Below are positions 27,550 through 37,123 of a stretch of 62,416 nt of DNA, one piece after another. The translations under genes were made by a program, and so were the position numbers. The notes beneath the pieces are model-generated. The model was not told the origin of the DNA. It worked only from the letters and a program-made list of their open reading frames with translations, and made no database searches. Each line of letters opens with the position of its first letter. Position 1 is the stretch's first letter. The stretch comes from Belliella kenyensis (GTDB lineage Bacteria > Bacteroidota > Bacteroidia > Cytophagales > Cyclobacteriaceae), in assembly GCF_022549675.1 (NCBI RefSeq), contig NZ_JAKZGR010000021.1, positions 1-62,416 of the forward strand, read 5' to 3'.

Positions 27550-29343
27550 ATGAATATGAAAAAGATAAGAAATTTCTGTATCATCGCCCATATCGATCAT
27601 GGGAAGAGTACACTAGCAGATAGATTGCTACAATTTACCAACACGGTCTCTGATCGTGAGATGCAAAACCAATTGTTGGATAATATGGATTTGGAGCGTG
27701 AGAGAGGTATCACGATCAAGTCACATGCTATCCAAATGAAGTATAATTACAAGGGTGAAGAGTATACACTCAATCTGATCGATACCCCAGGTCACGTAGA
27801 TTTTTCCTATGAGGTGTCTAGATCAATAGCGGCCTGTGAAGGCGCACTGCTAATCGTAGATGCTTCTCAAGGTATTGAGGCTCAGACCATATCTAACTTA
27901 TACTTGGCAATTGGGCATGATTTGGAAATTATCCCGGTGTTGAATAAAATTGATCTTCCTGGAGCTGACCCTGAGGTAGTAGCAGATGAAGTTATTGAGT
28001 TGATAGGTTGTGATCGGGAAGATATTATTTTGGCATCAGGCAAAGAAGGGCTAGGAATAGAAGATATTCTCAATGCAGTAGTGGAAAAAATTCCAGCACC
28101 AGAAGGAGATCCAGACGAGCCCTTGCAGGCTATGATTTTTGACTCTGTCTACAATCCTTTCCGTGGAGTAGAGGTTATCTTCAGGATCTTTAATGGTACC
28201 ATCAATAAGGGTGATAAAATCAAATTCGTAAATACTGGCAAGGAATACGATGCAGATGAAATTGGAATTTTAGGGATCAATCAAATACCTCAGCAAACAG
28301 TGGCTGCTGGAAACGTTGGGTACCTGATATCAGGTATCAAAGTAGCCAAAGAGGTAAAAGTAGGTGATACGATTACCCACATCAAGCGGCCATGCTCAAA
28401 GGCAATCCAAGGATTTGAAAATGTGAAGCCGATGGTATTTGCTGGGATTTATCCAGTAGACACTACAGAATTTGAAGAATTAAGGGCTTCTATGGAGAAA
28501 CTTCAGCTAAATGACGCCTCGTTGGTATGGGAGCCAGAAACTTCTGCTGCCTTGGGTTTTGGGTTTAGATGTGGTTTTTTGGGAATGCTTCACATGGAAA
28601 TCATTCAAGAGCGTCTTGAGCGTGAATTTGACATGACGGTGATCACAACAGTACCATCTGTTCAATTTAGAGCCTTGATGAATGATGATAAGTTCAATGT
28701 GATCAATGCTCCTTCAGATATGCCAGATCCTAATAAGTTCAAGCATATAGAAGAGCCTTTTGTCAAAGCCACTATCATTACTGCTTCGGATTATGTAGGT
28801 TCTGTGATTCAACTTTGCATGGAAAAACGTGGTCAAATCAAAAATCAAGTGTACCTGACTTCCGAGAGGGTAGAGTTGACCTTTGATATGCCATTGGCAG
28901 AGATTGTTTTTGACTTTTTTGATAAATTGAAGACCATCTCAAGAGGATATGCTTCTCTGGATTATGAGCTGATAGGTTTCCAACAATCTCATATGGTGAG
29001 ATTAGATGTAATGCTTAACGGTGAAGTGGTAGATGCTCTGTCTGCGATTGTCCATAGAGACAAAGCTTACGAGTGGGGCAAAAGGCTGTGTGAAAAGCTC
29101 AAGGAACTTGTGCCAAGGCAGATGTTTGAGATTGCCATCCAAGCAGCTATAGGTACGAAAATCATTGCTAGAGAAACTGTGAAGGCACTTCGTAAAAACG
29201 TATTGGCTAAGTGTTATGGAGGAGATATTTCTCGTAAGCGTAAGCTTCTCGAAAAACAGAAAAAAGGGAAGAAAAGAATGCGCCAAGTAGGTAACGTTGA
29301 AGTTCCACAGGAAGCATTTATGGCTGTCTTGAAGTTGGATTAA
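27550..29343 (+). CDS. lepA: Elongation factor 4 (LepA)
   Basis: A 597-residue translational GTPase. It has the G domain at the N-terminus (P-loop [26 protein letters not shown]), domain II, two EF-G-like domains, and the LepA-specific C-terminal domain with [22 protein letters not shown]4 acts on stalled ribosomes and in 30S assembly. An alternative ATG lies two codons downstream (27556). It stands alone, with about 270 bases before folD. Confidence 0.98.
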   Translation: MNMKKIRNFCIIAHIDHGKSTLADRLLQFTNTVSDREMQNQLLDNMDLERERGITIKSHAIQMKYNYKGEEYTLNLIDTPGHVDFSYEVSRSIAACEGALLIVDASQGIEAQTISNLYLAIGHDLEIIPVLNKIDLPGADPEVVADEVIELIGCDREDIILASGKEGLGIEDILNAVVEKIPAPEGDPDEPLQAMIFDSVYNPFRGVEVIFRIFNGTINKGDKIKFVNTGKEYDADEIGILGINQIPQQTVAAGNVGYLISGIKVAKEVKVGDTITHIKRPCSKAIQGFENVKPMVFAGIYPVDTTEFEELRASMEKLQLNDASLVWEPETSAALGFGFRCGFLGMLHMEIIQERLEREFDMTVITTVPSVQFRALMNDDKFNVINAPSDMPDPNKFKHIEEPFVKATIITASDYVGSVIQLCMEKRGQIKNQVYLTSERVELTFDMPLAEIVFDFFDKLKTISRGYASLDYELIGFQQSHMVRLDVMLNGEVVDALSAIVHRDKAYEWGKRLCEKLKELVPRQMFEIAIQAAIGTKIIARETVKALRKNVLAKCYGGDISRKRKLLEKQKKGKKRMRQVGNVEVPQEAFMAVLKLD

Positions 29344-29523
29344 TGTATTACCAAGGCACATGAATCGATGATCAATAGCTGCTATTTCCTTGATAGACTA
29401 GTTTGCAATAAAAGTGGTAACAGGTTAATGGTAGTTTATTTGATTAAAAAAAAACATTGGTTTTTGTTCAGCGTTATTTGGAGTGACTAAGAATAGGCTG
29501 TTATTTATAAATCAATCAATTTT

Positions 29524-29550
29524 AAAAGTTTGGGAATTGTCCAAACTTTT
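29524..29550. terminator. Perfect hairpin downstream of lepA
   Basis: A 10-bp perfect stem AAAAGTTTGG/CCAAACTTTT with a 7-base loop lies about 180 bases after lepA and 64 bases before folD. The T-run is short, so it could be a weak terminator or a leader structure of folD. The rest of the 270-base gap is AT-rich with nothing else recognisable. Confidence 0.45.
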
Positions 29551-29613
29551 ACACTTTAAATCCTTCAAACTTTACAATCAATAATCTTTAAATCTTAAAT
29601 TTAAAACTAAGGC

Positions 29614-30498
29614 ATGCTTCTAATCGACGGGAAAAAGACATCTGAAGATATCAAATCAGAAATAGCAGAACAAGTTGCTAAAATCAAAAACCAAGGTGGG
29701 AAAACGCCTCATCTTGCAGCTATTTTGGTGGGAAATGATGGAGCAAGTCAAACTTATGTAAATGCCAAGGTTAAATCATGCGAGCAAGTTGGATTTGAGT
29801 CTACTCTTGTCAGGCTAGATGAATCCGTGACTGAAGCGGAACTTCTTCAGGTGGTATCTGATATCAATGAGAATCCTGAAATCGATGGTCTCATTGTTCA
29901 GCTACCTTTACCAAAGCATATTTCGGTGGAGAAAATCACCAATAAGATTAAGCCCGAGAAGGATGTAGATGGATTTACACCAGCAAACGTCGGGAGGATG
30001 ACACTTGGCTGGCCTGCTTATGTAGCCGCTACGCCATATGGCATCGTAGAGCTACTGAAAAGGTACAAAGTAGAAACATCTGGAAAGCACTGTGTAGTGA
30101 TAGGAAGAAGTCATATCGTCGGCTCTCCGATGAGTATATTGATGGCTAGAAATGAGTACCCGGGCAATTGTACAGTAACCTTAACCCATAGCAGGACGCA
30201 AAATCTTGCAGAAATCACCCGCTCAGCAGATATCTTGATTGTGGCGATAGGCAAGCCAGAATTTGTGACGGCGGAAATGGTTAAAGAAGGAGCTACCGTG
30301 ATAGATGTAGGTATTCATAGAATTGAAGATGCTACCAGAAAATCGGGCTTTAGATTGATTGGCGATGTGAAGTTTGACGAGGTGTCAGAAAAAGTAGCAG
30401 CCATCACGCCTGTACCTGGAGGAGTAGGGCCTATGACCATTGCATCATTGTTATACAATACCCTTTTATCAGCTGAAGGTAAGGTTTACGCAAAATAA
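29614..30498 (+). CDS. folD: Methylenetetrahydrofolate dehydrogenase/cyclohydrolase
   Basis: A 294-residue bifunctional FolD that interconverts 5,10-methylene-, 5,10-methenyl- and 10-formyl-tetrahydrofolate using NADP. It has the active-site [12 protein letters not shown] (catalytic Lys), the folate-site VQLPLPKH, the Rossmann [14 protein letters not shown] and the C-terminal [11 protein letters not shown]. It is a single gene with tRNA-Leu downstream. Confidence 0.97.
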   Translation: MLLIDGKKTSEDIKSEIAEQVAKIKNQGGKTPHLAAILVGNDGASQTYVNAKVKSCEQVGFESTLVRLDESVTEAELLQVVSDINENPEIDGLIVQLPLPKHISVEKITNKIKPEKDVDGFTPANVGRMTLGWPAYVAATPYGIVELLKRYKVETSGKHCVVIGRSHIVGSPMSILMARNEYPGNCTVTLTHSRTQNLAEITRSADILIVAIGKPEFVTAEMVKEGATVIDVGIHRIEDATRKSGFRLIGDVKFDEVSEKVAAITPVPGGVGPMTIASLLYNTLLSAEGKVYAK

Positions 30499-30552
30499 TG
30501 ACTTGATTATGAGGATTCAGCTTTTTTAGAGTTGAAAAATCTGATCTATGAT

Positions 30553-30583
30553 TTGCAGGGTAGTGCAAACCTTTATATTTTTG
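30553..30583 (+). promoter_or_regulatory. Promoter of tRNA-Leu
   Basis: TTG at 30553-30555 and TATTTTTG at 30576-30583 match the -33 and -7 elements with 20 bases between. The expected transcription start lies just before the tRNA 5' end at 30597. Confidence 0.7.
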
Positions 30584-30596
30584 CTCTCCCTTTACT

Positions 30597-30679
30597 GCGC
30601 ACGTGGTGAAATTGGTAGACACGCCATCTTGAGGGGGTGGTGCCCTACGGGTGTGGAAGTTCGAATCTTCTCGTGCGCA
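30597..30679 (+). tRNA. tRNA-Leu(GAG)
   Basis: The acceptor stem GCGCACG pairs with CGTGCGC at 30672-30678 and the discriminator is A. The anticodon stem CCATC pairs with GGTGG around loop TTGAGGG, giving anticodon GAG. A long variable arm (GTGCCCTACGGGTGT) confirms a class II tRNA, and the T-arm contains TTCGAAT. CCA is not encoded. Confidence 0.96.
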
Positions 30680-30681
30680 CA

Positions 30682-30716
30682 AAAAAAGCTCTTGACGTCA
30701 TGTTAAGAGCTTTTTT
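30682..30716 (+). terminator. Terminator after tRNA-Leu
   Basis: The A-rich stem AAAAAAGCTCTT pairs with AAGAGCTTTTTT at 30705-30716 across an 11-base loop. It immediately follows the tRNA and can also end the minus-strand transcript from rnhB in the other direction. Confidence 0.85.
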
Positions 30717-30733
30717 GATTTATCAATGTATTT

Positions 30734-30877
30734 TTATTTCTTGCTTGTTTCATGTTTTACTTTTTTCCAGTCCATTTTCATACCTAATAGTGCAATGATT
30801 CCCCATGCACCGTTGATAAACACATTTGGAAAGGGAGTATCGTAAAAGTTATATGTTTCCTGAAAAGGAAGACTCAA
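30734..30877 (-). CDS. Possible 47-residue membrane microprotein
   Basis: A short frame directly downstream of rnhB has coding character. After TTG (30877) it reads SLPFQETYNFYDTPFPN, then one hydrophobic helix VFINGAWGIIALLGM, then a lysine-rich tail ending ETSKK. The TTG overlaps the rnhB stop, a typical coupling arrangement. In frame, an upstream stop lies only about 10 codons before. I do not recognise a family, and the start codon is uncertain. Confidence 0.4.
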   Translation of the reverse strand: MSLPFQETYNFYDTPFPNVFINGAWGIIALLGMKMDWKKVKHETSKK

Positions 30878-31470
30878 AACAAACTTAATTGATCGGGGAG
30901 ATGCTTAAATGTCTTTCTGTGAATAGGTGTCAAGCCAAGTTCTCGGATGCCTTCTCGGTGAACTTTGGTAGGGTAGCCTGCATTTTTTTCCCAGCCATAT
31001 CCAGGATATTGAAGCGCATATTTTTCCATCAGTGTATCTCTGTAGACTTTGGCTAAGATAGATGCAGCTGCTATGCTCGCATACTTGCCATCTCCCTTCA
31101 CAATACAGCTGTACGGGATATCCAATTCAGTTTTGAACCTATTCCCATCTATCAGAAGATGTTCTGGAGTATGGCGGAGTGTGTTAATGGCTCGGTTCAT
31201 GGCCAAGAATGAAGCGTTGAGGATATTGATTTCATCAATTTCCTCAACGCTAGCTTCTGCTACTGCCCATGCAATAGCGTTCGTTTTGATCTCATCTACT
31301 AGTGATGCACGGCTTGATTTTTTGAGTTTTTTGGAGTCATTGATCAGCTCGTCAGCATAATCTTCTGGAAGTATTACCGCAGCAGCCACTACTGGCCCAC
31401 ATAGACAGCCCCTGCCAACCTCATCACACCCTGCTTCAAGTCTATTAGATTCTAAATAGGGGAGAAGCAT
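30874..31470 (-). CDS. rnhB: Ribonuclease HII
   Basis: A 198-residue RNase HII that cleaves RNA in RNA/DNA hybrids and single ribonucleotides in DNA. It has catalytic acidic residues in GCDEVGRGCLCGPV (Asp16, Glu17) and LLIDGNRFK, and the typical IAAASILAKVYRD and GYPTKVH motifs. The ATG at 31470 lies 26 bases inside the end of the glucosidase gene, so the two are probably coupled. Confidence 0.96.
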   Translation of the reverse strand: MLLPYLESNRLEAGCDEVGRGCLCGPVVAAAVILPEDYADELINDSKKLKKSSRASLVDEIKTNAIAWAVAEASVEEIDEINILNASFLAMNRAINTLRHTPEHLLIDGNRFKTELDIPYSCIVKGDGKYASIAAASILAKVYRDTLMEKYALQYPGYGWEKNAGYPTKVHREGIRELGLTPIHRKTFKHLPDQLSLF

Positions 31471-34117
31471 TGTATGCTATGGGTTTTTCGTCTTTGGAAT
31501 ATTTGTAGATCATCTCAGCGACTAGTCCAGTCCATCCAGTCTGATGGGACGCACCTAATCCCCTGCCATTGTCACCATGAAAATACTCATAGAATAGGAT
31601 GTAATCTTTGAAATGAGGATCCTCTTGCATTTTTCTATTATCTCCATTGAATGGCCTATTTCCATTTTCATCTCTCATGAATATTTTCATCAGACGGTAA
31701 GACAGTTCTTTGGCTATCAAGTCCATGGTCAAATAATTACCAGAACCAGTAGGATACTCTATGCTAAACTCACCCCCATAATAAAAGTCGTACCTTTTTA
31801 ATGCTTCAATGATCAAGTGGTTTATAGGAAACCATATTGGTCCTCTCCAATTGGAATTTCCTCCAAACATCAAGGTGTCTGATTCACCTGGGACATAAGA
31901 AATAGTGGATATGTCTCCATTGATTTTCATCGAGTAGGGATGTTTTTGATGGAATTTGGAAAGTGATCTTATGCCATATTCGCTCAAGAATTCGTCGCTG
32001 TCGAGCATTTTTTGTAGTATGCTCTTCATACGATGTCCTCTAAGTAATGCAAAAAGCCTTCGCTTATCATGACCAGGTTGTTCCCAGCTAGTGACCAAAG
32101 AAGCAAGCTTTGGTTTTTCACGCATGAAAAATTCCATCCTCTTTTTGAACTCAGGTAAATTCTCAAACATCTCTTCGCGTATGGGTTCTACTGCAAAGAA
32201 AGGAATGATACCCACTATCGATCTTACTTTCATTACCTTAGGGTCTTGACCTTGGATATGAAAGATATCGTAAAAGAAATTGTCTTCATCATCCCAGAGG
32301 CTTATGTTTTCTCCTGAGATGTTGTTCATGGCTCCTGCGATATAAAGAAAATGTTCAAGGAACTTTGTGGCGGTATGTTGATATACTTTATTGAATTCGC
32401 ATAAGTCTAAAGAGATTCTTAGTAAATTCAAAGAGAACATGGCCATCCACGAAGTAGCATCCGCTTGCTCAAGTTTCCCTTTATACAATGCTGCATGGCT
32501 TCTATCGATCAAGGAAATGTTGTCTAAGCCAAGGAATCCTCCTTCGAAGAGATTTTTTCCATCATTATCTTTTCTATTGACCCACCAAGTGAAATTCAGC
32601 ATCAATTTATGCAATGCCCTTTCTAGAAATTCATAATCCCCTTTCCCTCCATTCATCTTTTTGTCAATCTGATAGACTCGTTCTACGGCATAAGCATGCA
32701 CTGGAGGATTCACATCTGAAAAGTTCCATTCATAAGCTGGAATCTGACCATTAGGATGCATATACCACTCATTAAGCAAAAGGATGAGTTGGTCTTTGGC
32801 AAAGTCTGGATCTATCCGTGCTATGGGAATACAATGAAATGCTAGGTCCCAAGCTGCATACCATGGATATTCCCATTTATCTGGCATGGATATGATGTCG
32901 TAATTTTGAAGATGACGCCAATGATGATTTCTTCCAGTCTTTCTCTCTACAGGGGGGATGTACCTACCTTTGTCACCATCCAGCCAGCGCTCTACATTGT
33001 AGTAATAGAATTGCTTGCTCCACATCATTCCTGCAAATGCCTGACGTTGAATGTTTCGCAGGTCTTCATCTTGGACGTTGTGCTGAATATCATTGTAGAA
33101 TTCATCAGCGTCAGCTTTTCTTGCTTTTAATATTTCCTCACAATCTACAACAGCATTATCCAATTGCTGGTGTGTCATTCTTAGTTTTACAGACATCTCA
33201 CCATGGGCGGGGATTGTCAACTTATAGATGGCAGCAGCTTTGGTACCAAAATTCTCTGGGTTCAAATGCTTATCATCTCCATGAATGACGTAATCATTGA
33301 TGGCATCCTTCAAGAAGCGCTTATCATTTGGGATATTGTATAGCTTTTCCCTATTGGTCTCATTATCACAGAATTTTATTTCTGGATTTCCATCAAAATT
33401 GAAAAAATAATTCCCGCTTTTAGGTGTAAAGGCCTTTATTTGAGAGGGGTTTTTTAGAGAAAACTTTGGCTTGAATGGTTCATCTCCTGTAAACCAAGTC
33501 TTTCTAAACCAGATAGTTGGCATTACCCAAATTTCAGCATCTTGATCTGATCTATTGTGAATCGTTGCTTTGGCTACTATATCCTCAGCATCGTGTTTTG
33601 CATACTCGATAAAAATGTCAAAATATTCATCATTGTCAAATATACCAGTGTCTATTAATTCAAACTCACGATCTTTTTTGTTTCTTCTTCTATTTTCGAT
33701 CAGCAATCTTTCATAGGGAAATGCCTGTTGAGGATACTTATAAAGCATCTTCATGTAGCTGTGGGTAGGTGTGCTGTCCAGATAATAATATATTTCTTTT
33801 ACATCTTCACCATGGTTTCCTTGATTGCCTGTAAGTCCAAAAAGTCGCTCTTTGATTTGATAATCTTTTCCGTTCCAAAACGCCCAACTTATACAGAGTT
33901 TCTGCTTATGATCGCATATACCTGCGATTCCTTCTTCTCCCCATCTATAAGCTTTGCTCTTGGCATCGTCGTGTGATACATTGTCCCATGCGGATCCATC
34001 TCTGCTATAATCTTCCCTTACAGTTCCCCACTGTCTTTCAGTTAAGTAAGGTCCCCATTTTTTCCAATGCTTTTCTTTATTCTTATCCGCCGTAAGTCTT
34101 TGTTTTTCTGTATTCAT
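31445..34117 (-). CDS. MGH1/GH63-like glucosidase
   Basis: An 890-residue glycoside hydrolase of the GH63-type (alpha/alpha)6 clan. It opens with conserved RQWGTVREDYSRDGSAWD and RWGEEGIAGICD. A beta-rich N-terminal domain is followed by the catalytic barrel with WYAAWDLAFHCIPIAR, MHPNGQIPAYEWNFSDVNPP, WRGPIWFPINHLIIEAL and a C-terminal GASHQTGWTGLVAEMIY. The family includes mannosyl-oligosaccharide glucosidases and bacterial YgjK-like enzymes; the substrate here is unknown. No signal peptide is evident, so it is probably cytoplasmic. Confidence 0.88.
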   Translation of the reverse strand: MNTEKQRLTADKNKEKHWKKWGPYLTERQWGTVREDYSRDGSAWDNVSHDDAKSKAYRWGEEGIAGICDHKQKLCISWAFWNGKDYQIKERLFGLTGNQGNHGEDVKEIYYYLDSTPTHSYMKMLYKYPQQAFPYERLLIENRRRNKKDREFELIDTGIFDNDEYFDIFIEYAKHDAEDIVAKATIHNRSDQDAEIWVMPTIWFRKTWFTGDEPFKPKFSLKNPSQIKAFTPKSGNYFFNFDGNPEIKFCDNETNREKLYNIPNDKRFLKDAINDYVIHGDDKHLNPENFGTKAAAIYKLTIPAHGEMSVKLRMTHQQLDNAVVDCEEILKARKADADEFYNDIQHNVQDEDLRNIQRQAFAGMMWSKQFYYYNVERWLDGDKGRYIPPVERKTGRNHHWRHLQNYDIISMPDKWEYPWYAAWDLAFHCIPIARIDPDFAKDQLILLLNEWYMHPNGQIPAYEWNFSDVNPPVHAYAVERVYQIDKKMNGGKGDYEFLERALHKLMLNFTWWVNRKDNDGKNLFEGGFLGLDNISLIDRSHAALYKGKLEQADATSWMAMFSLNLLRISLDLCEFNKVYQHTATKFLEHFLYIAGAMNNISGENISLWDDEDNFFYDIFHIQGQDPKVMKVRSIVGIIPFFAVEPIREEMFENLPEFKKRMEFFMREKPKLASLVTSWEQPGHDKRRLFALLRGHRMKSILQKMLDSDEFLSEYGIRSLSKFHQKHPYSMKINGDISTISYVPGESDTLMFGGNSNWRGPIWFPINHLIIEALKRYDFYYGGEFSIEYPTGSGNYLTMDLIAKELSYRLMKIFMRDENGNRPFNGDNRKMQEDPHFKDYILFYEYFHGDNGRGLGASHQTGWTGLVAEMIYKYSKDEKPIAYNASPLFRI

Positions 34118-34483
34118 CTGTTTTTAATCCGTACTCTCAACTGGAAATTTACAATAATTTGTCCAAGTCTCCAGTATATTAAAAAATAGAATCAAAAATT
34201 CTCTATAGTTTTTTTTCGAAATCGTTTGAAAATGCCATTTTTCATTAATTCGATTTCTGATTATACGCTTTTTTGCCAGTAACTTCAATTCATTGGCTCA
34301 ACAGGTTGTTAATGGTCAATATCCATAAGTATCCAATATCAATTTATATCGGAAGTTAGATAAATCGGAATTTTGTAATGATATTGGCAAAGTTCCGTAT
34401 ATCCATAATTCGATTTCGTGATTTCCAGCTTATAATATGTAGTGCTTAGATTTTGCAGGTTTTCAGCCAAGATTTGTTTTGAT
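34118..34483. other. Intergenic region carrying a MITE-like element
   Basis: These 366 bases separate the glucosidase from the glycosyltransferase gene, both on the minus strand. They contain the 149-bp element at 34257-34405. The remainder is AT-rich, and I see no further gene or clear promoter. Confidence 0.7.
34257..34405. mobile_element. 149-bp MITE-like element, copy 1
   Basis: The element is 149 bases long, about 96% identical (six differences) to the copy at 61425-61573, and non-coding. The two ends are imperfect inverted repeats sharing ATACG and TTTGCCA blocks. It is flanked on both sides by the same 11 bases, TAATTCGATTT (34246-34256 and 34406-34416), consistent with a target-site duplication. 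No transposase is encoded, so it would need one in trans. Confidence 0.8.
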
Positions 34484-35581
34484 TCAGTTTTGATCTTTCA
34501 TGTATGTCATGAAAGCCTCAGTGATATGGTCTTTGATACTATTTGCCCAAGGTTTCATGGGTGTGGCTGAATGCATGTGATTTACGAGAAATTTGTCGAA
34601 TTTTTCAAAGTCAAATTCATGATGACTGAATCCAGCTCCGGCAGAAGTTGCGTCAAGAGCATTGCATGCTTGCTCATATTGGCCTGCCACGGGTACCATC
34701 ATTACAGGCTTTGTTAAGTACATTGCTTCACAAATAGATTCAAATCCAGCTGTACTAATCAAACCTTTACACTCAGCCATTCTATTTAAAAAGAGGCGAT
34801 CATCTATTTGATGAAATGTTAGATTTGGCAGTGGTTTTTCTAATTTTTCGGCCTTAGCATTATCCCAAAATGCCTCAATCCTGATTTCAGGGTTATTGCT
34901 TGCAAATCTGTACACTTCCTCACCATACCCCGCATTCACCATGTAGGTAAGTATGAAATCTCCCTTGGTTGGTTTCAGTTTGAAAAGTTCGGGTCTTAAC
35001 AGTGGGGGAATGATAATTGTTTTTTTCGATTTTAAATCCGCCTTGTCGTCTACAAATGATAAGGCCAAATGTAAGTCGGCAGAAAGTGCGGTCAACTTGG
35101 TGTTAAGTATAAAAAGTATCTTTTCAAGATTTTTTGAAGGAGCAAATTGAAAGTTTGGATGGTAGATCATGTACTGATGACCAATAGCCCAAAACTTACA
35201 ATTTGGTTTGAACACCAGATTAAAGATACCTGCCAGTAAGTCATAAAAGTTGATGATAAGGTCAGGACTATAGTCTTTGACGATTCGATTTAGTTTCTTT
35301 AGAGACTTATAATATGTTTTGGACTGAAATATGTTTTGGCTGATTGTTTTACCAATCAATATTTTCTTGTGGTTTTTATCAGTTACGAAATTTGGGCTTT
35401 CAAATGTATGAATAGGGCATTCTATTTTTCTTGCAAAAAAATCTGGAATTTTTCTTCGGCTACTTTTACCTATACACACTGCAACTACTTCATGATTCAG
35501 CTCATGAAGAATAGAATTCAAAGCGATGGCTTGAGTCATATGACCTCTTCCTTCACCTTGGATAATGAAAATCACTTTCAT
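34484..35581 (-). CDS. MurG/UGT-like glycosyltransferase
   Basis: This 365-residue protein begins KVIFIIQGEGRGHMTQAI, the start of a GT-B fold as in MurG-like and UDP-glycosyltransferase families. A later NRMAECKGLISTAGFESICEAMYL and MMVPVAGQYEQACNA is the typical nucleotide-sugar binding region. The acceptor is unknown. It lies 3 bases from the LpxH-like phosphoesterase gene upstream, so the two form an operon; both may act on an envelope glycolipid (inference). Confidence 0.85.
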   Translation of the reverse strand: MKVIFIIQGEGRGHMTQAIALNSILHELNHEVVAVCIGKSSRRKIPDFFARKIECPIHTFESPNFVTDKNHKKILIGKTISQNIFQSKTYYKSLKKLNRIVKDYSPDLIINFYDLLAGIFNLVFKPNCKFWAIGHQYMIYHPNFQFAPSKNLEKILFILNTKLTALSADLHLALSFVDDKADLKSKKTIIIPPLLRPELFKLKPTKGDFILTYMVNAGYGEEVYRFASNNPEIRIEAFWDNAKAEKLEKPLPNLTFHQIDDRLFLNRMAECKGLISTAGFESICEAMYLTKPVMMVPVAGQYEQACNALDATSAGAGFSHHEFDFEKFDKFLVNHMHSATPMKPWANSIKDHITEAFMTYMKDQN

Positions 35582-35584
35582 GAA

Positions 35585-36448
35585 TTATAAAAAATGCGGT
35601 GGGTTATGATCATCTGGCAATTTATTGAAAGCGACTGTTTTGAACTCAGTATAGTCAAGTTCAGTTTTTATTTCATCTATCACTTCTTTGGATTCTTTTT
35701 GCTGACGGAAGTCGATTTCATTGTAGTATATCAATTGCCAGTTGCCTTCGAAATCCTCCGCTAATGCAGACATGGTCTCTACCCAATCTCCAGAATTGAG
35801 ATATTCTATACCTTCGATCTCTCTATTTTCTGCTTTGTGAATATGTCCGCAGATGATACCATCACAACCCTTTGATTTGGCCATTTTGGCTAGTTCTTCT
35901 TCATATTGATCTATATATGATACAGCAGATTTGACTTTTCCTTTGACATATTGACTCAAAGAAAAATAAGGAAGTCCTCTTTTTCTTCTGTGATAATTCA
36001 CAAGTCTATTGAGCCAAAGTAGAAAAGTATATCCCATATCACCAAGGTATGCTATCCATCGGAGATTAGTAGTAATGCTATCAAAAATATCTCCATGTGT
36101 AATGAAGTATTTTTTACCATTGGATTCATAAATCATGTCCGCAAGGATAGATAGATTTCCGATTTCTAAAGGTAAGATTTGATCTAAAAAATCATCATGA
36201 TTACCTCGAAGATAATATACTTTGGTATTATCTTGCTCTATCATTTTGAGCATTCTATTGAAGAATCTCGTGTGTTTTCTTTTCCAAGAACCAGACTTTT
36301 TTAATTGCCAACCATCGATGATATCACCATTCATGATCAGGTTATCACAACTGTACTGCTTTAGAAATCTTGCTACTTCTTTAGCTTTGGATCCTTTGGT
36401 GCCGAGGTGGACATCTGAGATCACGATGGTTTTGAAGTGTGTTTTCAA
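35585..36448 (-). CDS. LpxH-like metallophosphoesterase
   Basis: A 287-residue calcineurin-like phosphoesterase with all five metal motifs in order: DVHLG, GDIIDG, GNHDD, THGD and GHIH. The insert and layout resemble UDP-2,3-diacylglucosamine pyrophosphatase LpxH and the related family in Bacteroidota. A more canonical LpxH is encoded at 41962-42723, so this one may have another phosphoester substrate, perhaps linked to the adjacent glycosyltransferase. The start is TTG at 36448, since an in-frame stop lies just upstream and no ATG precedes the first metal motif. Confidence 0.85.
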   Translation of the reverse strand: MKTHFKTIVISDVHLGTKGSKAKEVARFLKQYSCDNLIMNGDIIDGWQLKKSGSWKRKHTRFFNRMLKMIEQDNTKVYYLRGNHDDFLDQILPLEIGNLSILADMIYESNGKKYFITHGDIFDSITTNLRWIAYLGDMGYTFLLWLNRLVNYHRRKRGLPYFSLSQYVKGKVKSAVSYIDQYEEELAKMAKSKGCDGIICGHIHKAENREIEGIEYLNSGDWVETMSALAEDFEGNWQLIYYNEIDFRQQKESKEVIDEIKTELDYTEFKTVAFNKLPDDHNPPHFL

Positions 36449-36596
36449 GGTGTATTAGTTTTGATTGCAATATATAGCTTGTACATCAATACAAAATGAT
36501 CTGAGTATTATCAAAATGAGATGTTTAGCTTGTTGAAAACCTATTGTGTGAATTTTAAGTTAAGACCTCTGTAGGTCTGAAGATATTCTTAGATTT

Positions 36597-36623
36597 TTGA
36601 GAGGATTCTTTGAATTAACTTTG
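36597..36623 (+). promoter_or_regulatory. Promoter ahead of small lipoprotein
   Basis: TAACTTTG at 36616-36623 matches TAnnTTTG, with a TTG at 36597-36599 about 16 bases upstream. The first possible start codon is at 36659. Confidence 0.5.
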
Positions 36624-36667
36624 CCAGTGATTAGTTTGATGACTTAATTTAGGGAGGAATGAAAAGG

Positions 36668-37123
36668 ATGATTTTAGCTGTATTGGTGGCCGTCATATTT
36701 TCCTGCAATCAGGAAGACAGGGAGCCTCAATATAATATTTTGGGGTATTGGGATGTCGTAATCTTAAAATCAACCCTAGACGGACAAGTAACTGCTGGTT
36801 CAGGAACAGCCTTTACTGAAAGGTATATCTTCAATGATGATGGTACATTTATAAAATTCACCACAAGAAACAGCAAGACTGCAAATGTTTTGCCAGAACC
36901 CTTGCAAGCTTTGGGCCATTATAAGTTAGAAAAGTCAATGCAGGATGAGTATGTGTTCGAATTGGAACTTACTTTTCAGACCAATCTCATATTGTCTAAT
37001 GCATGTTCTGATGTAGGGAAGGAGTTTATGAGGCTTACCAAAGATAACTTCCTTGTGCATGATCTTGATAATTCATGCGGTAACATAGTGCTTTTTTATA
37101 CTAAGCAAACAAGCAAGTTTTGA
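36668..37123 (+). CDS. Hypothetical lipoprotein
   Basis: About 151 residues with a signal peptide and lipobox IFSC, then a domain beginning YNILGYWDVVILKSTLDGQ. This opening is common in small lipocalin-like Bacteroidota lipoproteins; two further Cys occur late (NACSDV, NSCGN). Function unknown. An AGGGAGG sequence at 36651-36657 is well spaced for ATG 36668 but too close to ATG 36659, so I choose the former. Its TGA stop abuts the stop of the convergent kinase gene exactly, forming TGATCA. Confidence 0.7.
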   Translation: MILAVLVAVIFSCNQEDREPQYNILGYWDVVILKSTLDGQVTAGSGTAFTERYIFNDDGTFIKFTTRNSKTANVLPEPLQALGHYKLEKSMQDEYVFELELTFQTNLILSNACSDVGKEFMRLTKDNFLVHDLDNSCGNIVLFYTKQTSKF

